Part shown: positions 1 through 9,699 of the stretch, piece after piece
Numbering within the stretch: position 1 is the first letter of the stretch
Layout: each line of letters starts with the position of its first letter
From: Crocodylus rhombifer
Lineage: Eukaryota > Chordata > Crocodylia > Crocodylidae
DNA: 64,000 bases
Direction of reading: 5' to 3'
NCBI GenBank assembly: GCA_038503035.1
Contig: JAVSML010024609.1
Coordinates: 950,591 to 1,014,590, forward strand
Notes under the pieces: generated by a model
The model's input: only the letters and a program-made list of their open reading frames with translations
What the model was told of the DNA's origin: nothing
Databases searched by the model: none
Made by a program: the position numbers and the translations under genes

Positions 1-1654
1 AGATCCAAAATAAAAGCACATTAATTTGTTTCTTGAGAAAGTACACTTTCCCACAACAGCAGTCCTTTCTTCTCTGCATCTGTAAGGATTTTCCCTCAGT
101 CCCTTCCCTCCTGCTTCTGATTAGGATTTGATTCTTTTTCATCTTCTCCTCTTTTTATGTTGACAGAAAACACTTCGAAGCAAAGTCCTATTAATAAGTT
201 AATAAAATGCTACCTGTGTGTTATGTACAGCATCATCTACTAAAACAAAATGATTATAGCTTCCCCAGAGAAACTGCTGCCACTATTTGAGAAACATTGG
301 GAATTAATTACTTGTTACTGACACTTTATTTAAATGTGTACTAATACATTTGTATACTGGTTCTTGTGAAAAATGGGTTTCTTGCATTTTACCCAGCCAT
401 GAAGCTATATTTGATTAGTGTCTCAAACTTGAACATGCTATTTATCTCTGGCTTTCCAATATGCTGAGCCCTTGCTTTTAAGTCATACCTTAATACAGGA
501 TTGTATTATGTAATATGACTGAATACCTTAAAACAGTGAGCAGTGGGAAAGGTGCAGGTACGGGGATGCAAAACTGCTAAGAGCACAGTCATGCCAGTTC
601 AGGAACTAGACTGAACTGGACTAATCAGCTGGGACACAGCACTACACAAAAAGCTATGCTGCTTCCAGTTGGGAAACTATTGTGCACAAAGCTAGCTACA
701 TGGTTTTCCACCATGTAGACACTCCCATGTTGTAGCAGGACTGCAGCTGGTCTTGCATTTGGGAGGTGGAGAGGGGAGAATATAACTTTGCACAGAGTAC
801 AAACATTTCACAGTAAAGCTCTGTTTTTATCTGGTCAATAATTCTTCAGAAATAACTTATCTACTTCAGATTTCTAGGTGACCCATCTTTCTTCAATTCT
901 GGATGAGACAGAGGAAAATTTCTGAGTATGAGTATTCGATCATACCAGCAGTTTGCCAAACCAAACAGCACTGACCAAATTTCTGAGTGCTTCACTTTTA
1001 TTATTTTTTGCTGCTCTTGATTTCTCGAAATCATCTTAGAAACAGTAGATTAGATATCTCTTCTATTCTTTCTCAGTGGTTTGCAATCTAAGTTCCTTAT
1101 AAAGTAGCTGCAGAGATAATGCCACATAACCACTTTTTACCTATATCCCTGGGGACAAGTGCTACTGATCATTTCACATGTCCTTTTGTATAGGCACTGC
1201 AGAGTTCAGTCTTGCCTGCAGAACTGAGCTGGCTATACTTATGATAGAAAATCCAGCGTGCATTTCCAGTGTTGGTTTACTGTAGACACTTGTTGGAGAA
1301 GGAATATTTATTTAATTAAATTGCCATTATTATTCTTCCCTGAAAAAGGCATTCAAGCACTCACATTCTTGTAGGCACTCTGTAGGTCTGTATTAAATAT
1401 GTTTTTAAGGAAATGTATGCAAAAACCCAAGCTCCAAGAGTGGAATTCATTAACCTGAGTTAAGCTCATACATTCCCTGTACTTTAAATGGGGAAATTTA
1501 GGGGCCTAGTATTGAACTCTCAGCATGCTGAGCAGGAGGATGTGTAAATTAGCCAACAGGAAGCACAAAGGAGAGGGATATGTGTTGACCTCATCTCTGT
1601 GAAACATAGGTAGCCTGCAGTTGGGTTTAGGTATGTACAAGAGACAAATATAGA
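1..1654. other. Intron, no recognised feature
   Basis: AT-rich intronic sequence of the alpha-2/delta gene. No exon of the expected preceding VWA block was found. No repeat is obvious. Confidence 0.5.
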
Positions 1655-2500
1655 AGTTCCCAAAATACCTTGGTGTAACTCTCAAGCCTTACCTTTTGTG
1701 AACATCTGTCTTTGAAAACAAAAGCTCAAGTTAACCTTGTGCATAAACTGGCCGTAACGACATGGGGACCAAATACAACCATGCTTCGGGTGGTCACTCT
1801 AGCACTTGTTTTTTCTGCAGCAGAATATTGCTCCCCAGTCTGGAACAAAAGCATGCACACACAGATTGTCAATACACAGTTAAATGCAGCTATGCGAATT
1901 ATATCAGGAACCCCAAAAAGTACACCATTGGCACGGCTTCTAGTCCTAGCGAACATTGCTCCCCCACAGCTCTGCCATGATGCTGCATGTGTGAGGGAAT
2001 ACCACAAGGTGAAGGGGTGGACAAAATGTGGCCCACAGGCCGGATATGACCTGCCAAGCCATTCTATCCAGCTCACAGGGCCCTTAAACATTTTAGAAAA
2101 TGAATATTTATCTGCCTCTAGCTATTTGTCATGTGGCCCCCAATGGCCCTCTGCCTGAAATTATTGCCCAACCCTGCCATAAGGCCATCAGTAACCCAAA
2201 GCTCCCAATCAATAAGAAAATTGCTACGCCACCACCAGATAGGCTCAAATCTAGAAATCCCATCTGGAGGTACTCCCAAGGAGTATTGAAGAACATAGGA
2301 GGGAAGCTTGGACAAATGCCAGCCTGCTGCAGAAATACATCGTTTGCAACCCTACGGTCCCCCAGCCAGAATTTGACCTACTGAGAAAGATTTGGTCCTC
2401 CCTGCATTGCATCCAGACACTTCATGGAAAATGTAGACACCTATTCCATAAATGGAAAATCAAAGCGAGTCCAGGTTCATTTGATTTGACTTAAGTGCCT
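1655..2500 (+). mobile_element. Non-LTR retrotransposon remnant: C-terminal part of reverse transcriptase
   Basis: A broken frame reads KYLGVTL at about 1660, then KTKAQVNLVHKLAVTTWGP, FSAAEYCSPVWNKS, and LNAAMRIISGTPKSTPLARL. These are the thumb and C-terminal motifs of a widespread LINE RT family (the L-x-TTWGA, S-AEYC-PVW and LN-R-I-G pattern). The frame resumes after a nested element with HKAISNPKLP. After a one-base shift near 2340 it goes on with PEFDLLRKIWSSLHC and GKCRHLFHKW. It is 5'-truncated and frameshifted, so non-functional. I do not assign the clade; it is not the CR1 type seen elsewhere here. Confidence 0.75.
2010..2176. mobile_element. hAT-type MITE nested in the LINE remnant
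   Basis: About 167 bp with short inverted ends (AGGGGTGGACAAAAT on the left, ATTGCCCAACCCTG on the right). It is flanked by the 8 bp duplication CCACAAGG (2002-2009) and CCATAAGG (2177-2184), which match at 7 of 8 bases. An 8 bp target duplication and CAGGGGTGGGCAA-like ends are typical of hAT elements. Subtracting the element and one duplication (175 bp) puts the LINE frame before and after in register. The ends match those of the larger element at 14124-15073. Confidence 0.8.
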
Positions 2501-3207
2501 AATTTATTCCTAAGAAGCCTAATGTGTCTAAATCCATCTCTGTATTTGGCCTCAGGCTGTTATGCCAAAGGTTTAGCCCACTTCTCCTCCTCAACACATT
2601 GAACTCATTAGCTGGTGTTTTGCTTCCTCTAAGCACACTCACCTGATAATGGTGTTTGGGGAATGCCCAGTTTTTAAATACCAAGCAGCCTTTTCAGGAC
2701 ATAGGTAACAAAGCATGTGATTCAACCAAGATGGCATCATTTCAGGTTTGTTGTCTCCTGCCCTGATGTGGTTTCTGCACTTTACATTATATTAGAGGTT
2801 TTTAACCTTGTACTAGCTGCAGGCCATCCCTTGCAACCCACCCAGCACTTCAGGCTGCCCATCCCTTGCTGTGCCCCAGTTGTTCCTTCTCCATGCACAG
2901 GGCTTATTGCTTGCCCTACCCCTCTCAATTTAATTTCAGTTCAAATTATTAAGGATTCTGGCTAAATGCCATGCTCCCAAAAATGACATAACACACATAC
3001 AACCGTAACATAAATACGTTCAAAGAAAGTAAGCGAACTACAAATATTATACTAAAAATAGAGCCCACCAATATAAAAACATTATTAATATGCATATAGT
3101 AGTAAATCAAGATGTGAATCTATAATATTGTTGTGCATAGATTCACAGTTGAAACAATAAAATCAAACCTAATGTTAAATTGTATGACTTATATCAGTAA
3201 CAAAGGA
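2500..3207. other. Intron, no recognised feature
   Basis: Intronic sequence upstream of the first visible exon. I see no exon, RNA gene or clear repeat. 2985-3190 is very AT-rich. Confidence 0.5.
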
Positions 3208-3215
3208 TATTTAAT

Positions 3216-3919
3216 AGGGCTCTGCAAAGTTTCCATCCCTGATTCAATTTGGCAGATATTTGGCTCATTTGGTGGCTGAATCTCTGAATCCAAACAGAAT
3301 CAGAGGACCTTTTAAAAATCTGAATCAAACTGGAACTCCCCAAGTCAATTTGACAGATTTGGAAAGCTTTGGCGATTTGGACATAGACACAGCTTTAAAT
3401 GTTTTTTCTGCATACCTTGAGGTAGCAGGTGGCTCGTGAATGCTGTGATGCTGGGGCAGATGGAGTGTCCCACAGGAGTGCAGGGGGATCCCCAGCGCGC
3501 TTGGCAGCAGACCTGGAGGTAGACCAGAAGCACTTCCGGTCCACTGGGGAATGTGCAGGGGGGCCCTGGGCTCCCCTCTGGCTCGGTGACTGGTGCCTCC
3601 TGGGTCTGGGGGGGCACCCAGTGTCCCCCCGTGGCCGATCACCAAACCAGGGGGTGCAGAGGAGCCCCCCAGCGCTCTCCCTGGGAGAAGTACTTCACAC
3701 AGCATTCAAGAACCACACCTGGTACCTCGAGGTATGTAGAAAAAACATTTAAAGCTGTATCTATGTCCAAATCGCTGATTCTCTAAATCAACATTGACTC
3801 TTCAGAGTCGGATTCAGCCAAATCAAATTAGGTACAGTGATCCAAATCAATTAATTGAATCACTGTCCCTGATTTAGGCTGAATTCAAATTGAATAGGGC
3901 CCACTTCACACACCCCTCA
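3216..3919. mobile_element. Foldback hAT-like DNA element, about 700 bp
   Basis: The two halves are long inverted copies. GCGATTTGGACATAGA at about 3372 mirrors TCTATGTCCAAATCGC at 3760-3775, and the pairing continues inward through AGCTTTAAATGTTTTTTCT to ACCT-GAGGT. The ends (AGGGCTCTGCAAAG and CTTCACACACCCCT) are also inverted. An 8 bp flanking duplication TATTTAAT/TATTTAAC (7 of 8) is visible at 3208 and 3920. The GC-rich middle (3420-3720) gives ORFs on both strands that I regard as chance. Part of a related copy lies near 35360-35600. Confidence 0.7.
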
Positions 3920-4012
3920 TATTTAACTCTAATTGCCTCAGCCTTATAAGCAAAAATTGCAAGACTGTTTACTAAATTTGAATCTGTTGGTTGTAAAAGC
4001 CAGATTACTTTC

Positions 4013-4345
4013 TCAGTTTGAAAAATGTATCAATTTCTGCAAGAACAGTAATAAATATGTTTTTCTTATGTCATTATATGAATAATATCCTAAAACATAG
4101 TGGATAGTATCTTCCAAAACACCTAAACAGGCTGGGCAACATCTTTTAGCCCCTGGAATGGAAAATCTGCATCCAGCTAGAACAGCTGTGAGCATCTGTT
4201 CAGTCTTGAATCTAGTCAAAGAGGATTGCCATTTAGTACTGAGATCCAACTGTAAATACCGCCCCCCCCCCGAATTGATTTTCCAAAGAATATATAAAGG
4301 GGCAATATGAGTATCCCTAGTCACTGCAAAGTCATTCATCCTGGC
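4013..4345 (-). mobile_element. LINE remnant: C-terminal zinc-knuckle end
   Basis: The minus strand reads SLTRFKTEQMLTAVLAGCRF, then CCPACLGVLEDTIHYVLGYY. The CPAC-x7-H-x(3-8)-C/Y pattern after a T-R-F-x-T/I helix is the usual C-terminal end of vertebrate non-LTR RT polyproteins (compare the common ED-x-HF-L-C-P end). A run of ten C at 4262-4271 interrupts its upstream part. It is short, degraded and not classified to family. Confidence 0.55.
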
Positions 4346-4420
4346 AATATTTTGTTTCCTCTGGAAAACCTAACCCTTTTCTATGTGGGAGAAAAATGCA
4401 GCCTCCTCTGAAAGATGGTG

Positions 4421-4520
4421 AGTAGGGTTACCATAAGTCCAGGTTTTCTTGGGCACAAATCCTCCTATCTCAGTCCAGGCATTGTTTTTTTAAAATATGG
4501 TCAAATGTCCATGATTTTGG
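4421..4520. repeat. Degraded interspersed repeat end
   Basis: GGGTTACCATAAGTCCAGG followed by TTTTCTTGGGCACAAATCCTCC resembles the common amniote repeat beginning GGGTTGCCATA-GTCC. Both recognition and boundaries are weak. Confidence 0.3.
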
Positions 4521-4589
4521 TTAGCTCAGCTTTGAATTTTTTCCAAGGACTTCCCAGCTTTCCCTAGCAAGGAGCTGTTTGGGGTTGGG

Positions 4590-4800
4590 GAGAGGGCATT
4601 TGGGGACAGGGCACACACACATGACTAGCATGTAGGCAGGCCTGCAGGGGATGGGAGCAGCCCTGGCAGCTGGATACAGGTAAGTCTGTGGGGGTTGCAA
4701 GGCTAGGGCTTGGGGACTGTCTGGGGGAGGTGTGTGGATGTGGGTGGCAGAGGTGTGTGAAGGAGATGGGTGTGTGAGAGGGGTGGGTACCTGCCAGTGC
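4590..4800. repeat. G/T-rich low-complexity tract
   Basis: Imperfect GTGTG and GGGG runs over about 200 bp. ORFs through it are compositional. Confidence 0.5.
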
Positions 4801-5757
4801 TGGGGGAAGCTGTACAGGCTTATCCACCCATTAATAAAATGCAGAATGCAGTATCAGGCTTGGTTCCGATGACTATGCTACAAATAGGAATCCCACCTCC
4901 CTTCCTCACGCTTATCTTTGAGCCATTTCTGTTCTCCGTGTTACAGACATGGAAGTTGGTGAGGTTGTACCTGTGAGACACAGTGGTGTATATCAACTGC
5001 ATCATGTCGTTGACCTTAATCGGACAAGCACTTACATATGGAACTCTCATCATATGGGTGTTTGCATGCAAAGAAGACTGTAGGTCTGGGCCTAATTAGT
5101 CTTTACTTTGAATATTATTTGCAAGTTTAAATTTCAGAGTGAAGATCCTCATAAAAATCTTTCTACATCCTAGAAAATCCTATTTTGTATTGCACTGAAT
5201 TCACCTGCCTCAGATATGCAGATTATATCTTCTTGGAGCAACAGTATGGGCATGCGGTCAAACACCCAGTGCAGAGAGGCAGTAGTGACTTCGGGTTGGC
5301 AAGGCAGCACCCAGGGCAGTATGAGAGCACCTACGGCTGGTGTACCACTGGCACTGCCCTGGCTACAGTTCTGCCCTGGAGACAACCTGGTGTCCATGAA
5401 GGGTTATGTCAGGATGTTTAGTAAAAATCTCAAGAATGATAATTAGCACTCCAAAATAAGTATCTCAAATGTATCATACTGAGTAACTAATGATGTGGAC
5501 TTAAAGGTTCTGAGATTTCTGAAAGAGCGTTCTTCTTGTCTTTATTCTATTGAAAAATAAACTGTACTGAGATGTTGATAGTACATGCTTCAGTACTCAG
5601 TGTAACTAACTGCTCTAAGGTCTTGGATGTACCATTGAACTATTAGGAAGATAGTAAATTATTTAATCAGATTAGAATGCAAGTAGCACCAATATGAACA
5701 TGGCACTTGATTTATGCTATGAAGGAAAATCAAATTTATTCTTTTCTGTTTGCTTAG

Positions 5758-5836
5758 GTTCGTGTGTTCACATTTTCTGTCGGTCAGCATAATTATGACA
5801 AAGGCCCCATACAGTGGATGGCCTGTCAGAATAAAG
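5758..5836 (+). CDS. CACNA2D1: CACNA2D1-like exon: end of VWA domain
   Basis: This 79 bp exon lies between a TTGCTTAG acceptor and a GTATGT donor. It encodes [14 protein letters not shown] followed by [12 protein letters not shown], and leaves one G of a split Gly codon (phase 1). In alpha-2/delta-1 this is the last beta strand and helix region of the von Willebrand A fold. The ligand-binding metal site itself lies upstream, outside the window. The exon starts in phase 0, so the preceding exon should end on a whole codon. No such exon is visible in the 5.7 kb of intron before it. Differences from human as recalled are conservative (R to K, E to Q). Confidence 0.96.
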
Positions 5837-7103
5837 GTATGTTTATGTGTCCCTGCTCATAACTTCATAAAGCTTCAGCTTTACAAAAAAATAGTTTAAG
5901 CTATTTGCATGCTTTGCAAACTTACTTTATTGTGTCAATGAGCGTTTGATGTAGATTAAAAAAAATGGTTTTTGTCTTAATTGGTTTTAAGGGAAAACAT
6001 ATCGGATGGACTAAAGACTAGTATTATTTGTATAGTACTGTTACTAATAGCATTAGTGTTTATTGCTAATATTACCTTGATGATGTAGTAATGTATAAAA
6101 CAAATCTCATCTTCATCCCTTCCCCTTATACTTTGAATTAGATTTTGGGGTATTTGATGGGAGAGAGAATTACACAGGCAGTTTGCCAAGTCTGAAGCAT
6201 GTTAATTGCCCATAGATACAAAAGTAACTACTCACTGTGTACAGTTTCAAAACACCTGAACTGATTTAATTAAGTTCAACTGAATAATCAGAAACAAAGT
6301 GAGAATATAATAAATGTTACCAAGCTACATGGTTTATAAAGAATCCAGCTGCCACTAAAACTCTGAACGGCTCTCTGACTCTTGCTATTTGCTTGGGATT
6401 TTTTCTCAAGATAAACCTCTAGAAATGGAAAGACATCAGCAAGATGTGCCAATGTGTCCCGTTAATCATTGCAGCACCATTACATTTGGCAGAATTATTT
6501 CAGTTCCAGAAAGTTCTTGGTTTTTTCCTGTGGACTTGATGGGTAAAAACTTTCTGTAAGGATTGCATAGAGACAAAAAACACTGAAATGGGCAGGAACA
6601 TTAATAATATCTGTTCTCCAAATGTGATGATCGAGGCTAAAAAAAAATGGGAAGACTTTTAAATGTCCTTCAGGATATTTCCTGGAAACCATTTTAAAAT
6701 AGCCTAACGAGCTAGTCAAAAGGTTTTTTTGACACTAAGTGCACGCTGATTTGTAAAAAAGCAAAATTGCAACTGTTGCTCTGCAACTTTCCTCAAGAGA
6801 AAAGGTGTAGTCACAGGCAGAGACATATTGCAGAATAGCCAACAGCATAGAAGCCTTAAAAACCAAGGCTCTTCAAGGATAAGAGGTTTTGGGGTTTATT
6901 TTTTTCCTTTTTCCACAGTAATCTTGAAAGTTCTCTTTTTTTTCTTTGCATCCCAATGAAAGCAAGTATTAAAGTCTTTCCTGCAACCTGTTCATGTCAT
7001 TTAAGCTACTTTCCATTATTCCTTCAGGAAAAAGGGATAGGGTAATTGATACTCCCTAATGAAGAGGATAGTGGTATTTTATCATTTCTGTTATACATTT
7101 TAG

Positions 7104-7153
7104 GTTACTATTACGAAATCCCTTCCATTGGCGCAATAAGAATAAACACACAG
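7104..7153 (+). CDS. CACNA2D1: CACNA2D1-like exon: VWA-Cache junction
   Basis: This 50 bp exon follows a TTTTAG acceptor and ends at a GTAAGT donor. Its first two bases complete the Gly codon opened by the exon at 5758. It then reads YYYEIPSIGAIRINTQ, which appears identical to the human protein as recalled. It ends in phase 0. The segment is the conserved exit from the VWA domain in alpha-2/delta-1 and -2. It is very short, has no overlapping alternative gene, and its identity is secure from the motif and the phase match on both sides. Confidence 0.96.
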
Positions 7154-7399
7154 GTAAGTCTGTAGTGCTTGCACACAGTAGACCTACTCATAAGTAAAAA
7201 ATATCACAACAGTAATAAAATGTTGTAGATACTATTTTTGTTTAGTCTAACAAACCAAAAAAATTTCTGTTTGAACAAAGTAAAAATAGTATGAACATAA
7301 TACCTGTAAGATCTAACATATTAAGACATTCCTTCAGAGCTGAGTTATTCTACAAAAGTATTTAACAGGATTTCTTTTATTTTATTTTAAAATCTTTTA

Positions 7400-7457
7400 T
7401 GTTGGTGGTTGTACTAGATAATCCTGAAGGTCCCTTTGAATCCTATGATTCTATGAA
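7400..7457 (+). mobile_element. CR1 3' tail fragment
   Basis: GGTTGTACTAGATAATCCTG, then AAGGTCCCTTTGAATCCTATGATTCTATGA. This is the standard CR1 LINE 3' end with its ATTCTATG octamer tail. Only the last 50-60 bp remain. Confidence 0.8.
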
Positions 7458-7684
7458 TCCATGCTAGGTGAAAACCCTGAATATTTAAATGAAAATTTAA
7501 GAGGTTTTCTTGTGCAGTTGTTGGTAATTCTTGTATTTGTCGGACCAGCAAATAACGTAATTTCAGCCATTTTGGCATTGCCAGAAAGAGACATAATGTG
7601 GTAGGCAAAAATATATGAATTCAAGATGGTCAAGTTTATCTATGGATTTTCCAAGTCAAACCAAAAATAGGAGTTATTCCTCAT

Positions 7685-7974
7685 AGGGTGCATCTACATG
7701 TCGCCGTATGGTGACATAACTATGGCACTGTGCTTTAGTACTTCCTTTAGGAACATGACTAAAGCACGGCGCAGTAACCGCCCATTCTGTGCTGTGTGTG
7801 CAGTGCATGGTTGGATTTTGCTGCTACATTGCCTTAGCAGCATGCTAAAATGAGGGAGTGCACCACTGTGGTGAAGTAGCTGATGATTGCATGTAGACTC
7901 ACATGATTGCTATATCACCATAGCACACCGTACAGCGATGTAGCACATTGCTGTGGCAACGTGTAGACTTGTTC
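7685..7974. mobile_element. MITE of the GGGTGCATCTACA family (copy 1)
   Basis: It starts GGGTGCATCTACATGTCGCC. The right end, AACGTGTAGAC, is a partial inverted match. Internal segments pair as well (ATGGTGACATA with TATATCACCAT). It shares ends and the TGCTTTAGTACTTCC interior with the copy at 62197-62467, where the order is inverted. Confidence 0.65.
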
Positions 7975-8139
7975 ATTAGATCCCTACTCTCAGTCCATGC
8001 TCCTGCACTCACTGAAGGCAGGAAATACACATGATCAACACGCTAAAGATACTTGTTCCAATAAGGACTGTCCCATGAAAGCCACTGCAAATTATTATAG
8101 ATATATCCAGGGCCAAATGCTATTTTACCTTTGTGAATC

Positions 8140-8396
8140 TAAGTGCTACTTATCTGCTCAGACGTTGCTATGTAAGTGGCATGCCTGTCGTTTACACAGA
8201 GTTTAGATTGAATTTCCACTTGCATAACATGCTGAGGAGGCTCCACTATGGCTCTATATGCTTTGTGGCAAAATAGGACTGGCGAGGCAGGAAGGTAAAT
8301 GTAGGCAAGTGTTGCTGCACAAGTGGAAATTCAATCTCAAATCTACATCAGTGCCAACATTTGCAGCTATGTTTAGATGTGGAAATAGCACTTAAT
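8140..8396. repeat. Foldback repeat, about 260 bp
   Basis: GATTGAATTTCCACTTG at 8206-8222 has a perfect 17-base inverted partner at 8320-8336. An outer pair, TAAGTGCTACTT near 8140 with AAATAGCACTTA near 8385, extends the palindrome. It is probably an old MITE. The left side also carries CAGGGCCAAATGCT, a common start of amniote DNA repeats. Confidence 0.5.
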
Positions 8397-9124
8397 TGGT
8401 CCTTAGTTACCAATCTGCTGTTTAAACCCCATTTTTATAGTTCTGTCCATAAATACTTATGAGCTGGTTACTCCTGGTATAAGAATCATCTAAATCAATG
8501 GATTCTGATGCTCAGTTTCTTCAGGCCTTTTTTCCCTCCATCTTTGTGCTGGAAAAAATGTGGGAATTTGTTACAGCTATGTCTAGTGCTAGATCAGAGA
8601 GCCTAAAAACTGACCTGGCTTCTGTAGGCACTTCTCCTAATCCATTTAAAGTTACTCCGTAATTTTACCTTTTCATACTATGCATTCCACCCATACACCT
8701 CAAACCATTTTACAAGGATGTGTAAATGTGTAAGTAATCACTTCCCCCTTTTTCTTCCCCATAGAGTTGAGGGTCCTGTAATCTTGTAAATTTATCATTC
8801 TATCTATATTTCATTTTTGTATATGTGAATAGTGGAAAGAAAACTGGTAGAATATCTGTTGGGTCTTGACTCTGCAGTGCCAGGACTGTCTCAATATTCC
8901 ACCTGCTGGAATCAGTTTGGGGTCAGTCTAGACTAATGCCTGCCCTTGAAAGGACAAAGAACATGAGAGTTTGTCTGTCTAATATCACAGGTGCTGAATT
9001 TTGCCCCGTAATCCTGATCCCATCGTATTTGTTTTCTGTCATTTGATTTGTTTTCTTTTTGGTACTGTTTCTGGATGTTGGTTCAATAATGATGTGCCAA
9101 TGATGAAATTCTCAACCTTCTTGA

Positions 9125-9220
<96 letters not shown>

Positions 9221-9422
9221 TGATCTAGATTTATTTCTATAGTAAAATAACATTCTCAATAATGAGTATACTTGTTTGTGTGTTTAATAATCATTGTATT
9301 CAGAGTCTAAGGAAAAACAGAGATCAGAGGTATAGCATGGGATAAATGCACCATGAGCAGATACTCCCTTCTTCCCCCCATCTTCTTCAAGTGCAAGAAC
9401 AGAACAGAGTCAAGCGGTGTGA

Positions 9423-9616
9423 AGGCATTGTGGGAACTGTAGTTCTCTGGACTGGCCAGGGAAGTTTGCTGCTTGCTGCTGTGGAGGAAACTTTCACCCT
9501 AACTTTTTTCAACCCAACCCCATGTTCAGAGGACAGCCTCCAACCCCCATTCCCACAACCCCCCCAAAAAACCTCCAGCTCTGCTCTACTAAACTGTGAT
9601 TTCCAGAATGCTTTGC
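9423..9616. repeat. Inverted-repeat element with GGGAACTGTAGTT arms
   Basis: GCATTGTGGGAACTGTAGTT near 9425 pairs imperfectly with AACTGTGATTTCCAGAATGC at 9593-9612. GGAACTGTAGTTC-type ends are frequent in reptile DNA repeats. An ORF over this stretch is not supported by any family match. Confidence 0.4.
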
Positions 9617-9699
9617 TTCTGCTTTCTGGGGCCAGGTTTTGTCTACAGAGTACAGCAAGACAGCAGGCATATCAGTGAGGTAGGCTGCAGCAAGTAATC

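Noticed and set aside
3325..3786. Pro/Gly-rich ORFs of up to 126 codons on both strands
   Set aside because: They fall in the core of the foldback element at 3216-3919 and mirror each other because of the palindrome.
4930..4975. Possible exon after GTTACAG at 4947
   Set aside because: The acceptor looks acceptable, but the frame (TWKLVRLYL) does not match the VWA exon expected upstream and no donor follows.
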